From assembly GCA_023664865.1 (NCBI GenBank), contig JAMPEU010000009.1, forward strand, positions 50,391 through 114,390: 64,000 nucleotides of DNA, given 5' to 3'. Shown here in pieces: positions 56,462-64,000 of this stretch. The DNA comes from Butyrivibrio sp. (GTDB taxonomy: Bacteria > Bacillota > Clostridia > Lachnospirales > Lachnospiraceae). The notes under the pieces are model-generated. The model worked only from the letters and a program-made list of their open reading frames with translations. It did not search any database and was not told the origin of the DNA. The translations under genes and the position numbers were made by a program. Every line of letters begins with the position of its first letter. Positions within the stretch are counted from its first letter, which is position 1.

Positions 56462-56610
56462 TGGCATGAACTCATATGTTTTCATGAGTGGCACGCTCCC
56501 GCTCCGTGGAAAATCGCAGCGGTACTAGGTTCAAAAGCTAAAAAACAGCTTTTTCACCAAGGACCGGCGTTTTCCAAGGGCCACTCACAAAAACATATGA
56601 GTTCATGCCA
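56462..56610. repeat. Large nested inverted repeat
   Basis: 31-nt outer arms (56462-56492 and 56580-56610, two adjacent mismatches) enclose further paired segments (GGAAAA/TTTTCC, 56507-56574 region) and a central AAAAGCT/AGCTTTT hairpin (56533-56539 with 56547-56553). The arms begin TGGCATGAACTCAT. It fills most of the gap between uppP and the aminotransferase gene and contains no plausible coding frame. Confidence 0.8.
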
Positions 56611-56643
56611 TATAGGCTGTGAATAGTCACTATTATGAATTTA

Positions 56644-57831
56644 TCATTTATACTCCGTATTGACAAATTTCCTGAACGCCTCCAAAGAACGCTCTACCTT
56701 CTCAGTGTCGATGCAGTATGCGATACGGAAGTATCCCTTTACGCCAAAACTATCGGCAGGCACTAGAATTAAGTCATACTCCTTAGCCTTTTCGCAGAAG
56801 GCAATCGAGTCAGGCTCTAAAGCTTTAGGGAACATATAGAAAGTTCCGCCCGGTTTCACACATTCAAATCCGAGAGACGTAAGCTCTTTATATAATATGT
56901 TCATATTCGTCTCATATACCGATAAATCAGCAGTCAGGTCAAGAACTTCCGCTACCGCGAGCTGGATAATCGAGGGCGGGCAGTTATGCCCCGTACCCCT
57001 GGAAATCTGTCCGCACATATTTGTAATGTATTCTGCATCTGTGCATGCGGGGTTGACCGCAACATATCCTATTCTTTCTCCCGGAAGAGACAGGGATTTT
57101 GAGTAGGAGTAGCATGAAAGGGTATTCGGATAAAACTTCGATACATAAGGCGCTTCCGTGTCCGCGAATATAATCTCCCTATAAGGTTCATCGGAAATAA
57201 GGAAAATATCGTGACCGTATTCTTTCTCCTTAGCCGTCATAAGCTCCGCCAGTTTCCTTAACGTCTCAGATGTATAAACCATACCCGACGGATTATTCGG
57301 AGTATTGATAAGCACAGCCATAACCTTATCGGTAAGCATCTGCTCAAAAGCTTCAAAATTAATCTGAAAGTTTTCCACATTTGCCGGAACCACTCTAAGA
57401 ACTGCGCCGCTTAAATTAACATATGGCTGATACTCCGGAAAATACGGAGCAAAGGTAAGCACCTCGTCTCCGGGCTGCGTAACGCATCTGAGCGCATGCG
57501 CTATTGCGCCCGCCGCCCCCGTAGTCATAAAAATATGATTGCCGGTATAATTCATGTCGAAACGCTTATTTAGCGACTGCGCAATCTTCTCACGGACTGC
57601 CGGTATCCCCAGACTCTGGCTGTAGCCGTGCAGTTCCATAGGGTCTTTGGTTTGCAGCATCTCTATCATAGTGTCCGTGAATTTCTGCGGCACGGGTACG
57701 GACGGATTGCCGAGACTGAAATCAAAAACGTTTTCATATCCTATCTCAGCCCCTCTTGCGGTTGCAAATTCCGCAAGCTGCCTTATGACGGATTTTTTAC
57801 CCAACATGTCTTTATATTTTTGTACGATCAT
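56644..57831 (-). CDS. Class I/II PLP-dependent aminotransferase
   Basis: 395 residues. The fold-type I PLP-lysine motif is SYSKSLSLPGERIGY, with NTPNNPSGMVY and the conserved Asp in ISDEPYREIIF. Substrate cannot be fixed from the sequence (aspartate/alanine/aromatic-type). It starts just 2 nt after the alpha-galactosidase stop, so translation is likely coupled, a functional link that is not obvious. Confidence 0.9.
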   Translation of the reverse strand: MIVQKYKDMLGKKSVIRQLAEFATARGAEIGYENVFDFSLGNPSVPVPQKFTDTMIEMLQTKDPMELHGYSQSLGIPAVREKIAQSLNKRFDMNYTGNHIFMTTGAAGAIAHALRCVTQPGDEVLTFAPYFPEYQPYVNLSGAVLRVVPANVENFQINFEAFEQMLTDKVMAVLINTPNNPSGMVYTSETLRKLAELMTAKEKEYGHDIFLISDEPYREIIFADTEAPYVSKFYPNTLSCYSYSKSLSLPGERIGYVAVNPACTDAEYITNMCGQISRGTGHNCPPSIIQLAVAEVLDLTADLSVYETNMNILYKELTSLGFECVKPGGTFYMFPKALEPDSIAFCEKAKEYDLILVPADSFGVKGYFRIAYCIDTEKVERSLEAFRKFVNTEYK

Positions 57832-57833
57832 TT

Positions 57834-60053
57834 CTACTTCCCTTCTTTCTCAACTAAGTGAATAAGTTTTGCCCTGAAATCTCCCCATAAGGACGGTATA
57901 TTTATGCCTGCATAATGCAGCATTTCTCCCGTATATTCTGTCTTGGTTATTTCCGGCCAGTCTTCCTTATTATCAATCACATATGTCTTATCAGGAGCAA
58001 GCCCCGGTATATAAATCCGCCTGCTGTGGTAATTAGGTCTGTTAAGTACCTGAACATATGTAACAAGCGCTTCTGTCTTGTCTTTAGACACCACTTCATA
58101 ACAGTCATAATAGTGATTCTGCGCATATGAAGCAATGCGGTAATAATCGCCTTCCCTTACAAGGTCATTATATTTATGATACATTGCAACCTGCGTGGGA
58201 ATCATCTGCCTGTCTTCTTCAGGAATCTTGGTTACGTCCAATTCATAGCCGAATGTGCCGGCAAGCGCCACATACCCCCTCGTTTCAAAAGGTGTAACCC
58301 TGCCCACGGTATGATTAGGACAATCGGATACATGCGCCCCCATAGCTGAAAGCGGATATATCATCGCCGTGCCTTCCTGAATCGCCAGACGCTCAACAGC
58401 GTCTGTATCGTCAGAACACCATATTTGAGGGCTGTAGTACAGCATACCCGGATCGAATCTGGCGCCTCCGCCCGAACAGTTCTCTAATAAAATATGTGGG
58501 AACTCCGTAGTCATGCGCTCCTGCAGTTCATATACTGCCAACGCCTGCCTATGGAAAAGCTCTCCCTGTCTGTCCTCTGGCAGACCATAACTTCCTATAT
58601 CGCAAAGCTGCCTGTTCATATCCCATTTTACATATTCAATATTTGCGCTGCGAAGAACCGCAGATATCATATCGTAGACATAATCCCTTACTTCCTTGCG
58701 CGTCAAATCTAGCACATACTGATTGCGGGAAAGGCAGCCCGTTCTTCCCGGAATCGCAATCGCCCAGTCCGGGTGCGCCCTGTACAAATCCGAATCCGGC
58801 GATATCATTTCCGGTTCCAGCCAGATGCCAAACTTCATTCCCAGCTTATTAACTTCGTCTACAAGATGCTTTAATCCGCCCTTAATCTTATCTTCATTGA
58901 CAATCCAGTCGCCAAGGCTGGTATTGTCGTCGTTTCTATGCCCGAACCAGCCGTCGTCCATAACCAGCATTTCTATGCCGAGTTTGGAAGCCTGCCTTGC
59001 AATATCAAGAAGCTTATCCGTATCAAATTTAAAGTATGTCGCTTCCCAGTTATTAATAAGAATGGGACGTTTCTTATTCTTATATTCACCCCTGATAAGG
59101 TGGTTCCTGTATAAATCATGCAGCGTCCTGCTCATGCCGCCGATGCCGTCTGCGGAATACACACACACTGCTTCGGGCGCTTGGAAGCTCTCGCCGCTCT
59201 CAAGTTTCCAGCAGAAATTATCCGGATTGATTCCCATCGTCGCGCGCATACTTCCAAACTGTGTCAATTCTATCTGCGCCATGAAGTTGCCTGAATATAT
59301 GAAGTGCATACCATAGACATCACCGCCCTCCTGCGTAGCGGCAGGTGATTTCCATGCCATGAACGGATGCACCTGATGCCCAGATTCTCCGCGAACTGAT
59401 GCAATCCCCTGCTTTCCTTTCATAACAGGGGCGCACTGAATGGCACGCTCCCTTGCCCACGAGCCATGCAGCGTAATCATTTCATAATCTTCGTTATCCA
59501 TATCAATACAAGCCGATAGTACCTTAGTCAGATAGACGGCGTCTTTTCCGTTATTTATTATTTTTACGCTTCTCGTTATCACATCTGTGTCATTAAATAT
59601 TGAATAAAGTAAAACAATCTGTAACTGCAAAGAAGAATCTTCGCACCAAAGCTCCAGCGTTTTACACTCATTGTCCTCGCCGAATGTAGCCGGAAGCCCT
59701 TCCAGCTTGGGCTTGCCGTCATATATTTTATGCGAAACATATGATAGCGAGACTCCCGCATGTCCGCCTTTTGTCCTTACGTTAAAAGCGCCTTCCCTAT
59801 AATCTCCAAGCCCGCTCCCCGCATACTCCATAGGAAACGTATCCAGAAACGAAGCCCTATCCCGCATATTATTTGATGGCACAAATGGCGCCTCTCTTGT
59901 CCGCAGCAGATATGCTAAATCATCACTTTCAATTTTTCTTCCATAATAAACATGCCCCACAAAATTTTCTTCGTCCACAATGCCGATACAGTAACTCGTA
60001 TGCTCCGTATCCAGCTTAAATATACGTTCCTTTGTGTTAAATGAAATATTCAT
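57834..60053 (-). CDS. GH36 alpha-galactosidase
   Basis: 739 residues, the length of cytoplasmic clostridial GH36 enzymes acting on raffinose-family oligosaccharides. Nucleophile motif is VKWDMNRQL and the acid/base region is WCSDDTDA. There is no signal peptide. No sugar transporter is adjacent, so oligosaccharide import must be encoded elsewhere. AAAAGGAG precedes ATG 60053. Confidence 0.95.
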   Translation of the reverse strand: MNISFNTKERIFKLDTEHTSYCIGIVDEENFVGHVYYGRKIESDDLAYLLRTREAPFVPSNNMRDRASFLDTFPMEYAGSGLGDYREGAFNVRTKGGHAGVSLSYVSHKIYDGKPKLEGLPATFGEDNECKTLELWCEDSSLQLQIVLLYSIFNDTDVITRSVKIINNGKDAVYLTKVLSACIDMDNEDYEMITLHGSWARERAIQCAPVMKGKQGIASVRGESGHQVHPFMAWKSPAATQEGGDVYGMHFIYSGNFMAQIELTQFGSMRATMGINPDNFCWKLESGESFQAPEAVCVYSADGIGGMSRTLHDLYRNHLIRGEYKNKKRPILINNWEATYFKFDTDKLLDIARQASKLGIEMLVMDDGWFGHRNDDNTSLGDWIVNEDKIKGGLKHLVDEVNKLGMKFGIWLEPEMISPDSDLYRAHPDWAIAIPGRTGCLSRNQYVLDLTRKEVRDYVYDMISAVLRSANIEYVKWDMNRQLCDIGSYGLPEDRQGELFHRQALAVYELQERMTTEFPHILLENCSGGGARFDPGMLYYSPQIWCSDDTDAVERLAIQEGTAMIYPLSAMGAHVSDCPNHTVGRVTPFETRGYVALAGTFGYELDVTKIPEEDRQMIPTQVAMYHKYNDLVREGDYYRIASYAQNHYYDCYEVVSKDKTEALVTYVQVLNRPNYHSRRIYIPGLAPDKTYVIDNKEDWPEITKTEYTGEMLHYAGINIPSLWGDFRAKLIHLVEKEGK

Positions 60054-60099
60054 GTTGATACCTATCTCCTTTTATTCTTATTTTTAATCACTTGCTCAT

Positions 60100-60204
60100 T
60101 CTATTTCAATAACCAGAGTTTATCCAAAATGAACAAAATAAGGAGCGACTTACCGCTTTTCAGGCATGGAGCTCCGTTTTTGTTCATTTTGGACAAACTC
60201 GTGA
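60100..60204. repeat. Structured intergenic repeat, copy 2
   Basis: Same left flank (ATTTCAATAACCAGAGTTTA), core (60131-60185, one base indel and one substitution against copy 1) and right end (AAACTCGTGA) as the element at 31726-31889. Its enclosing arms are a perfect 16-nt inverted pair (60123-60138 with 60178-60193), different in sequence from copy 1. Located between the GH36 gene and the PII-like gene. Confidence 0.85.
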
Positions 60205-60219
60205 CCAGCACATACTACT

Positions 60220-60915
60220 TCAATCCAGCCCCACAATATCATCAACCGGCAGCGAAAGCACAAATCCCTGCGCCTCGCTCTGCATTCCGCACTTTTGACC
60301 GATTGCCTGCATAATGGCAAGCTTATCCTCATTCCTTGCAAGTATAATAACGACTTCCCGTTCCTGCTGTACGCTGATTTTCCAGAATTTCGCCGTTTCT
60401 TCATTGCCAATCTGCCTACTGTGAAAAACCGTTCCCCCTGTTGCGCCGACCGGCCTTGCAGCCTCCATCACCTCACCGCTGTATCCCTGGTTTACAAACG
60501 CCATAATCATATAATATCCGTTTTCCTTCATATCCGAATCATCTCCCTTTAATAATGTCCTGTTTATTTCCGGCTGCAAAGTCTCCATCAACTGTACGAG
60601 ATGCCCGCTGCTGCCGGACATGACAACGGAAAATGCTATTCCTGTATTCGGCATTCCCAAATGCAGTTTCTTTTGCAGTTTGGAAACCATTTCATTCGCA
60701 TACGCCCTCGGCATCATACACACAGTTACAATCTTATCCACTCCGTCGAGTCCGAGCATATCCATAACTTCGCTCGACGCCGTTCCCTGCGCGTGAAAAG
60801 TATATTGCACGGGTATATCCGACTGCTTATATAAATCCATCGCCTTCTTGGTAAGCTTCGGCGTCGCAATAAGGAACAGGATGCGAAAAGCCCCTTTTTT
60901 TATATTTGGCGTCAT
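60220..60915 (-). CDS. Tandem PII-like signalling protein
   Basis: 231 residues made of two PII-like (GlnB fold) halves: about 10-110 (ILFLIATPKLTKKAMDLY...) and 130-228 (YYMIMAFVNQGYSGEVMEAA...VGATGGTVFHSRQIG). The second half retains the recognisable beta-alpha-beta pattern and a G-rich loop. PII proteins usually sense nucleotides or 2-oxoglutarate. It lies 2 nt after the DUF1538 membrane protein and probably regulates it. GAGGAGG precedes ATG 60915. Confidence 0.85.
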   Translation of the reverse strand: MTPNIKKGAFRILFLIATPKLTKKAMDLYKQSDIPVQYTFHAQGTASSEVMDMLGLDGVDKIVTVCMMPRAYANEMVSKLQKKLHLGMPNTGIAFSVVMSGSSGHLVQLMETLQPEINRTLLKGDDSDMKENGYYMIMAFVNQGYSGEVMEAARPVGATGGTVFHSRQIGNEETAKFWKISVQQEREVVIILARNEDKLAIMQAIGQKCGMQSEAQGFVLSLPVDDIVGLD

Positions 60916-60917
60916 AC

Positions 60918-62444
60918 CTAGACCTCCTCAAACTCGAATATTTCATCGACAATATCCGGATAAACCGTCTCGTGAATTGCCGAATTGGCAGCAACGTTCA
61001 GCTTATATTGATATAGCAGCCCCATTATCTGTACGGCAATAAGAGGAGTCAATGCCACCAGCGCCACCACGCCGAAAGCATCCTCCATAATATTTCCGCC
61101 AAGCGCATTACACGCGCCTATGCTGAAGGGAATCAAGAAAGTCGTCGTCATAGGCCCACTTGCCACGCCGCCGGAGTCAAAAGCAATGCCGACAAACATC
61201 TTAGGCACAAACCTCGAAAGAACCAAAGCCGCTATATACCCGGGTATGACAATATAGTATACGGGAATCCCCGTCAAAACCCTCATCATCGCCAGACCGA
61301 CGCTGACCGAAACGCCGATTGACAGACATTTATTCATAGTTCCCGCGGAAACCGCGCCGTCAGTCACGTCCTGAACCTGCCTGTTCAAAACCTGTATCGC
61401 CGGCTCCGCTTTGACGATATAATAGCCAATCAGCATGCCTATCGGCACTAACAGCCATTTCCAGCCCTCCGACGCGATTTCATTTCCCATGGAAGAACCC
61501 ACGGGCGCAAAGCCCACATTGACTCCGTTAAGAAAAAGAACCAGCCCTATATAAGTGTACATAAGCCCAACCGATATACGTTTAATCTGACGTTTCTTAT
61601 AACGCTTGCTTAAAATCTGGAAAAAGATAAATACCAGCACAACGGGAAACAGCGAAATAATAACCTCTTTTATATATGGCGGAATGCTTTTTAGAAATTC
61701 AAGTGCCACGTCGCGGGTAGTTGCAACGGCCGCCACCTCCGATGCCGCATATGCAGCCTCTGTCGGGTTATAGAAACATCCAAGAATCATAACGGCAAGC
61801 ACAGGTCCCACGCTTGACAGGGCAACCAGGCCGAAACTGTCACTAGAAGCGTTTTTATCGCCTCTGACCGAAGCAAGACCGATACCCATTGCCATGATAA
61901 AAGGCACAGTCATAGGTCCGGTTGTCACACCGCCCGAATCAAATGCCACGGCAAGAAAGCCCTTCGGCGCCATAAAAGATATGCCGATAAGCGCTATGTA
62001 AAATATGATTAAAAGAGTGGATAGGTTAATCTGAAATAAGATTCTGACAATCGCCATCGCCAAAAAGATTCCCACGCCGACAGCCACAGTCAAAATTAAA
62101 ACATAATTGGGAATAGACGGAACCTGCTGCGCCAGAACCTGTAAGTCCGGCTCTGAAATAGTTATAATTGTACCCATGGAAAAACCGATAAGCAAAATAA
62201 GCATTATGTAACGCGTCTTCGATATCTGTACGCCAACGCCTTCACCCAGAGGTGTCATAGACATCTCTGCCCCAAGCTGGAAAAAGCCCATGCCCACAAC
62301 CAGCATAACCGCGCCGCAGAAAAACATCACGATAGTGCCAAGCTCTACAGGCACAAGCAATATGCTAAGCAACAGAACGATTCCCGTTATAGGCAGGACT
62401 GCCGAAAGGGATTCCAATATTTTTTCTTTAAGCTTCTGATTCAT
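60918..62444 (-). CDS. DUF1538 integral membrane protein
   Basis: 508 residues, about a dozen transmembrane helices in two homologous halves. Each half carries the same motif: AFDSGGVTTGPMTVPF (middle) and AFDSGGVASGPMTTTF (C-terminal half), pointing to an internally duplicated transporter fold. Substrate is unknown. It is cotranscribed with the tandem PII-like gene immediately downstream, which resembles the amtB-glnK arrangement in concept but with unrelated proteins. Confidence 0.9.
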   Translation of the reverse strand: MNQKLKEKILESLSAVLPITGIVLLLSILLVPVELGTIVMFFCGAVMLVVGMGFFQLGAEMSMTPLGEGVGVQISKTRYIMLILLIGFSMGTIITISEPDLQVLAQQVPSIPNYVLILTVAVGVGIFLAMAIVRILFQINLSTLLIIFYIALIGISFMAPKGFLAVAFDSGGVTTGPMTVPFIMAMGIGLASVRGDKNASSDSFGLVALSSVGPVLAVMILGCFYNPTEAAYAASEVAAVATTRDVALEFLKSIPPYIKEVIISLFPVVLVFIFFQILSKRYKKRQIKRISVGLMYTYIGLVLFLNGVNVGFAPVGSSMGNEIASEGWKWLLVPIGMLIGYYIVKAEPAIQVLNRQVQDVTDGAVSAGTMNKCLSIGVSVSVGLAMMRVLTGIPVYYIVIPGYIAALVLSRFVPKMFVGIAFDSGGVASGPMTTTFLIPFSIGACNALGGNIMEDAFGVVALVALTPLIAVQIMGLLYQYKLNVAANSAIHETVYPDIVDEIFEFEEV

Positions 62445-62557
62445 TTATAACCACCTTATAATTGCGCCGCTTGTTTTTCTTTTGCGCTCATTATACCATA
62501 AAACTATCGGCTCGTGTAGGTGGTGTTGAAATAAATTCATGTAAATTTATAGGCACG

Positions 62558-64000
62558 TTAGTTTCCGGGCTGAAATTGTATCGGCGTCACGTCTTCGCTT
62601 AACGGTTTCATTTCGTATTCCGGAAGTCCGTCTAAGAGCAGTTCCAGACATATGCCGGTAGCATAGACTACATCATGCGCCAGCATCACTACTTTCTTAC
62701 GTCCAAAGGTGCTTCCCAGACCGTTGGCGACTAACTGCACGGGATCCGGATCTTTTACCGCGTCCTCCATGCTGGCGTTCCAATCATAATATATATATCC
62801 GCGTTTCGTCATTTCATCAATAATCGCATCCCTTACCCCCGCGTTATAAGCATTAATGCTTCCGCCCGGAAAACGGAACAGGTTAGTCTCCACGCCGGTT
62901 ACTTCATACACGGTCTGCCTCGCCGTTTCAAAATCCTGAACATAGCTTTCCATGCTGCTGTATATCTTCCCATAATCATGACAGTCACAGTGAATCCCTA
63001 TCGTATGTCCTTCTTCCACGATGCGCTTAGCCATTTCAGGGTGCGCCCTTACATTTTCGCCTATCAGAAAAAATGTCGCCTTGATTCCCCTCTCTTTCAG
63101 AATATCAAGAACTCTCGCCGTATTCTCTTCGGAAGGACCATCATCAAACGTTAAATACATCGTCTTAGGGTGAAAGTAATACTCTATGCCCTGAACAATC
63201 CCCGCCGCTATCTGCTGTTGATATTCCGGTGTAGAGAGTTTGGCGCGCTCATCAGCATCAGATAGAAAACCACTCTCAACCAGACACGCCGGCATTGTCG
63301 TATTTACCGTCACATGGAAATTGGAATCTCCCCTAAGCTCTCTCATGTCAGCTCCGGTACTTAACATCGTCTGCTGCCATATGAGCTGCGCAAGCCTCTT
63401 ACTGTCTCGGTTTGTATCCGTTCCGTCATACCATACTTCTATGCCGCTGGCATTATCGACTTCTGCAGCATTCTGATGAATACTCACATAAATGTCGGCA
63501 TTTACTTTCTTTGCGGCTTCTACACGTTCTTCCTTGGCTATATATGTATCATCTTCTCTTGCCATCACAACCGTATATCCCGCTTCTTCCAACTGTGTCT
63601 GAACAAGCTTAGCAATTTCTAAATTTATCACTTTTTCCTGAATGCCGTCTCTAGCGCAGCCCTCGTCACTTCCGCCATGCCCGGCGTCTATGAAAATAAC
63701 AGGAATCTCATTTTCTGCTGTTTCTGGCATGCTGTTTTTGACTATCTCTTGCGCCGCATTTATTCCTTCCGCAACAGTGTCTCGAAAAAAATCATCTGTA
63801 GGCAATACGCCTTCCCTTGTTTCTTCTTTGGCTTCTCCAACTTCCTCCACCGCCCATACGTTCACCATCGGCATATTCTGTACCAGAAGCGCCGCTGAAA
63901 CGATAAGCGCTATCGCAAGGCCCAATGCCAATATCCGCCTTCCCATTTTTAATCTCTTCTTTTTCTTAAGATAATGGCGATAATAATCTGAATAATTTGC
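62558..64000 (-). CDS. Amidase_3 / NodB polysaccharide deacetylase fusion (5' end likely outside window)
   Basis: At least 480 residues. A transmembrane anchor is followed by N-acetylmuramoyl-L-alanine amidase motifs (IDAGHGGSDEG, VSIHQNA, CLVESGFLS) and then a NodB deacetylase domain (YLTFDDGPSEEN, HCDCHD, FRFPGGS, LAHD). Both active sites look intact. An ATG at 63946 lacks a strong site, and the frame is open upstream to base 64000 encoding basic KKKKRLK before the helix, so the true start is probably beyond the window. Confidence 0.9.
   Translation of the reverse strand, partial: ANYSDYYRHYLKKKKRLKMGRRILALGLAIALIVSAALLVQNMPMVNVWAVEEVGEAKEETREGVLPTDDFFRDTVAEGINAAQEIVKNSMPETAENEIPVIFIDAGHGGSDEGCARDGIQEKVINLEIAKLVQTQLEEAGYTVVMAREDDTYIAKEERVEAAKKVNADIYVSIHQNAAEVDNASGIEVWYDGTDTNRDSKRLAQLIWQQTMLSTGADMRELRGDSNFHVTVNTTMPACLVESGFLSDADERAKLSTPEYQQQIAAGIVQGIEYYFHPKTMYLTFDDGPSEENTARVLDILKERGIKATFFLIGENVRAHPEMAKRIVEEGHTIGIHCDCHDYGKIYSSMESYVQDFETARQTVYEVTGVETNLFRFPGGSINAYNAGVRDAIIDEMTKRGYIYYDWNASMEDAVKDPDPVQLVANGLGSTFGRKKVVMLAHDVVYATGICLELLLDGLPEYEMKPLSEDVTPIQFQPGN

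Overview
The window is chromosomal DNA from a Gram-positive, motile, anaerobic Clostridia, most likely family Lachnospiraceae. Indicators are a type III glutamine synthetase, a CIRCE-controlled hrcA-grpE-dnaK-dnaJ operon, the cdaA-cdaR-glmM (c-di-AMP) operon, Bacillus/Clostridium-style mbl-flhO-flhP flagellar genes, a YjfB motility-type protein, a ThiI without a rhodanese domain, and AT-rich spacers with strong GGAGG ribosome sites. Nearly every gene is on the minus strand. The exceptions are yjfB (about 25.0 kb) and an HPr-like gene (about 37.8 kb).

Layout, in coordinate order (minus-strand transcription runs from high to low coordinates). 0-1.1 kb: leuA, cut by the window edge. 1.2-9.9 kb: a tightly packed run read recD2 > comFC > yvyF-like > two membrane proteins > cdaA > cdaR > glmM > ptsH, ending at a terminator. 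10-13 kb: mbl > flhO > flhP > rod-binding protein. 13.4-22.8 kb: ftsE > ftsX > EnvC-like M23 hydrolase > S41 protease, then uvrB and uvrA. 22.9-27.8 kb: a PucR-type regulator, a divergent WecG/TagA-like protein, yjfB, a CPBP protease, cvfB and an acyl-ACP thioesterase, followed by tRNA-Gln(CTG). 28.1-30.5 kb: type III glutamine synthetase behind a leader with an apparent transcription attenuator. 30.5-36.1 kb: ireB > ruvX > DUF1292 > RNase J > ylbF-like > truncated mltG-like > trmR > U32 peptidase (trhP), a counterpart of the B. subtilis wobble-uridine hydroxylation/methylation cluster. 36.2-43.9 kb: RNA and protein modification genes (mtaB, thiI with a cysteine desulfurase, rsmE, prmA), VanZ and a DUF3048 lipoprotein.

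44-49.8 kb is the most accessory-looking stretch. It holds a Cys/His-rich secreted protein, an ECF sigma factor, an RsgI-like anti-sigma factor with a His-rich tail, a secreted LysM protein with a duplicated module, and a membrane kinase carrying an extracellular leucine-rich-repeat region next to an HTH partner. 49.9-54.8 kb is the heat-shock operon. 54.9-64 kb has a histone-H1-like Lys/Ala-rich protein, uppP, an alpha-galactosidase with an aminotransferase, a tandem PII-like protein with a DUF1538 membrane protein, and an amidase-deacetylase fusion that runs to the window edge.

The main unexplained signals are two structured intergenic repeats (about 31.75 and 60.12 kb) with a near-identical 56-nt core but different, perfectly self-complementary arms; a second large nested inverted repeat (56.46 kb) with a possible collapsed relative at 36.23 kb; the glutamine synthetase attenuator; and the sigma/anti-sigma/kinase surface-signalling cluster. 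No transposase, integrase, prophage, CRISPR array or rRNA gene was seen.
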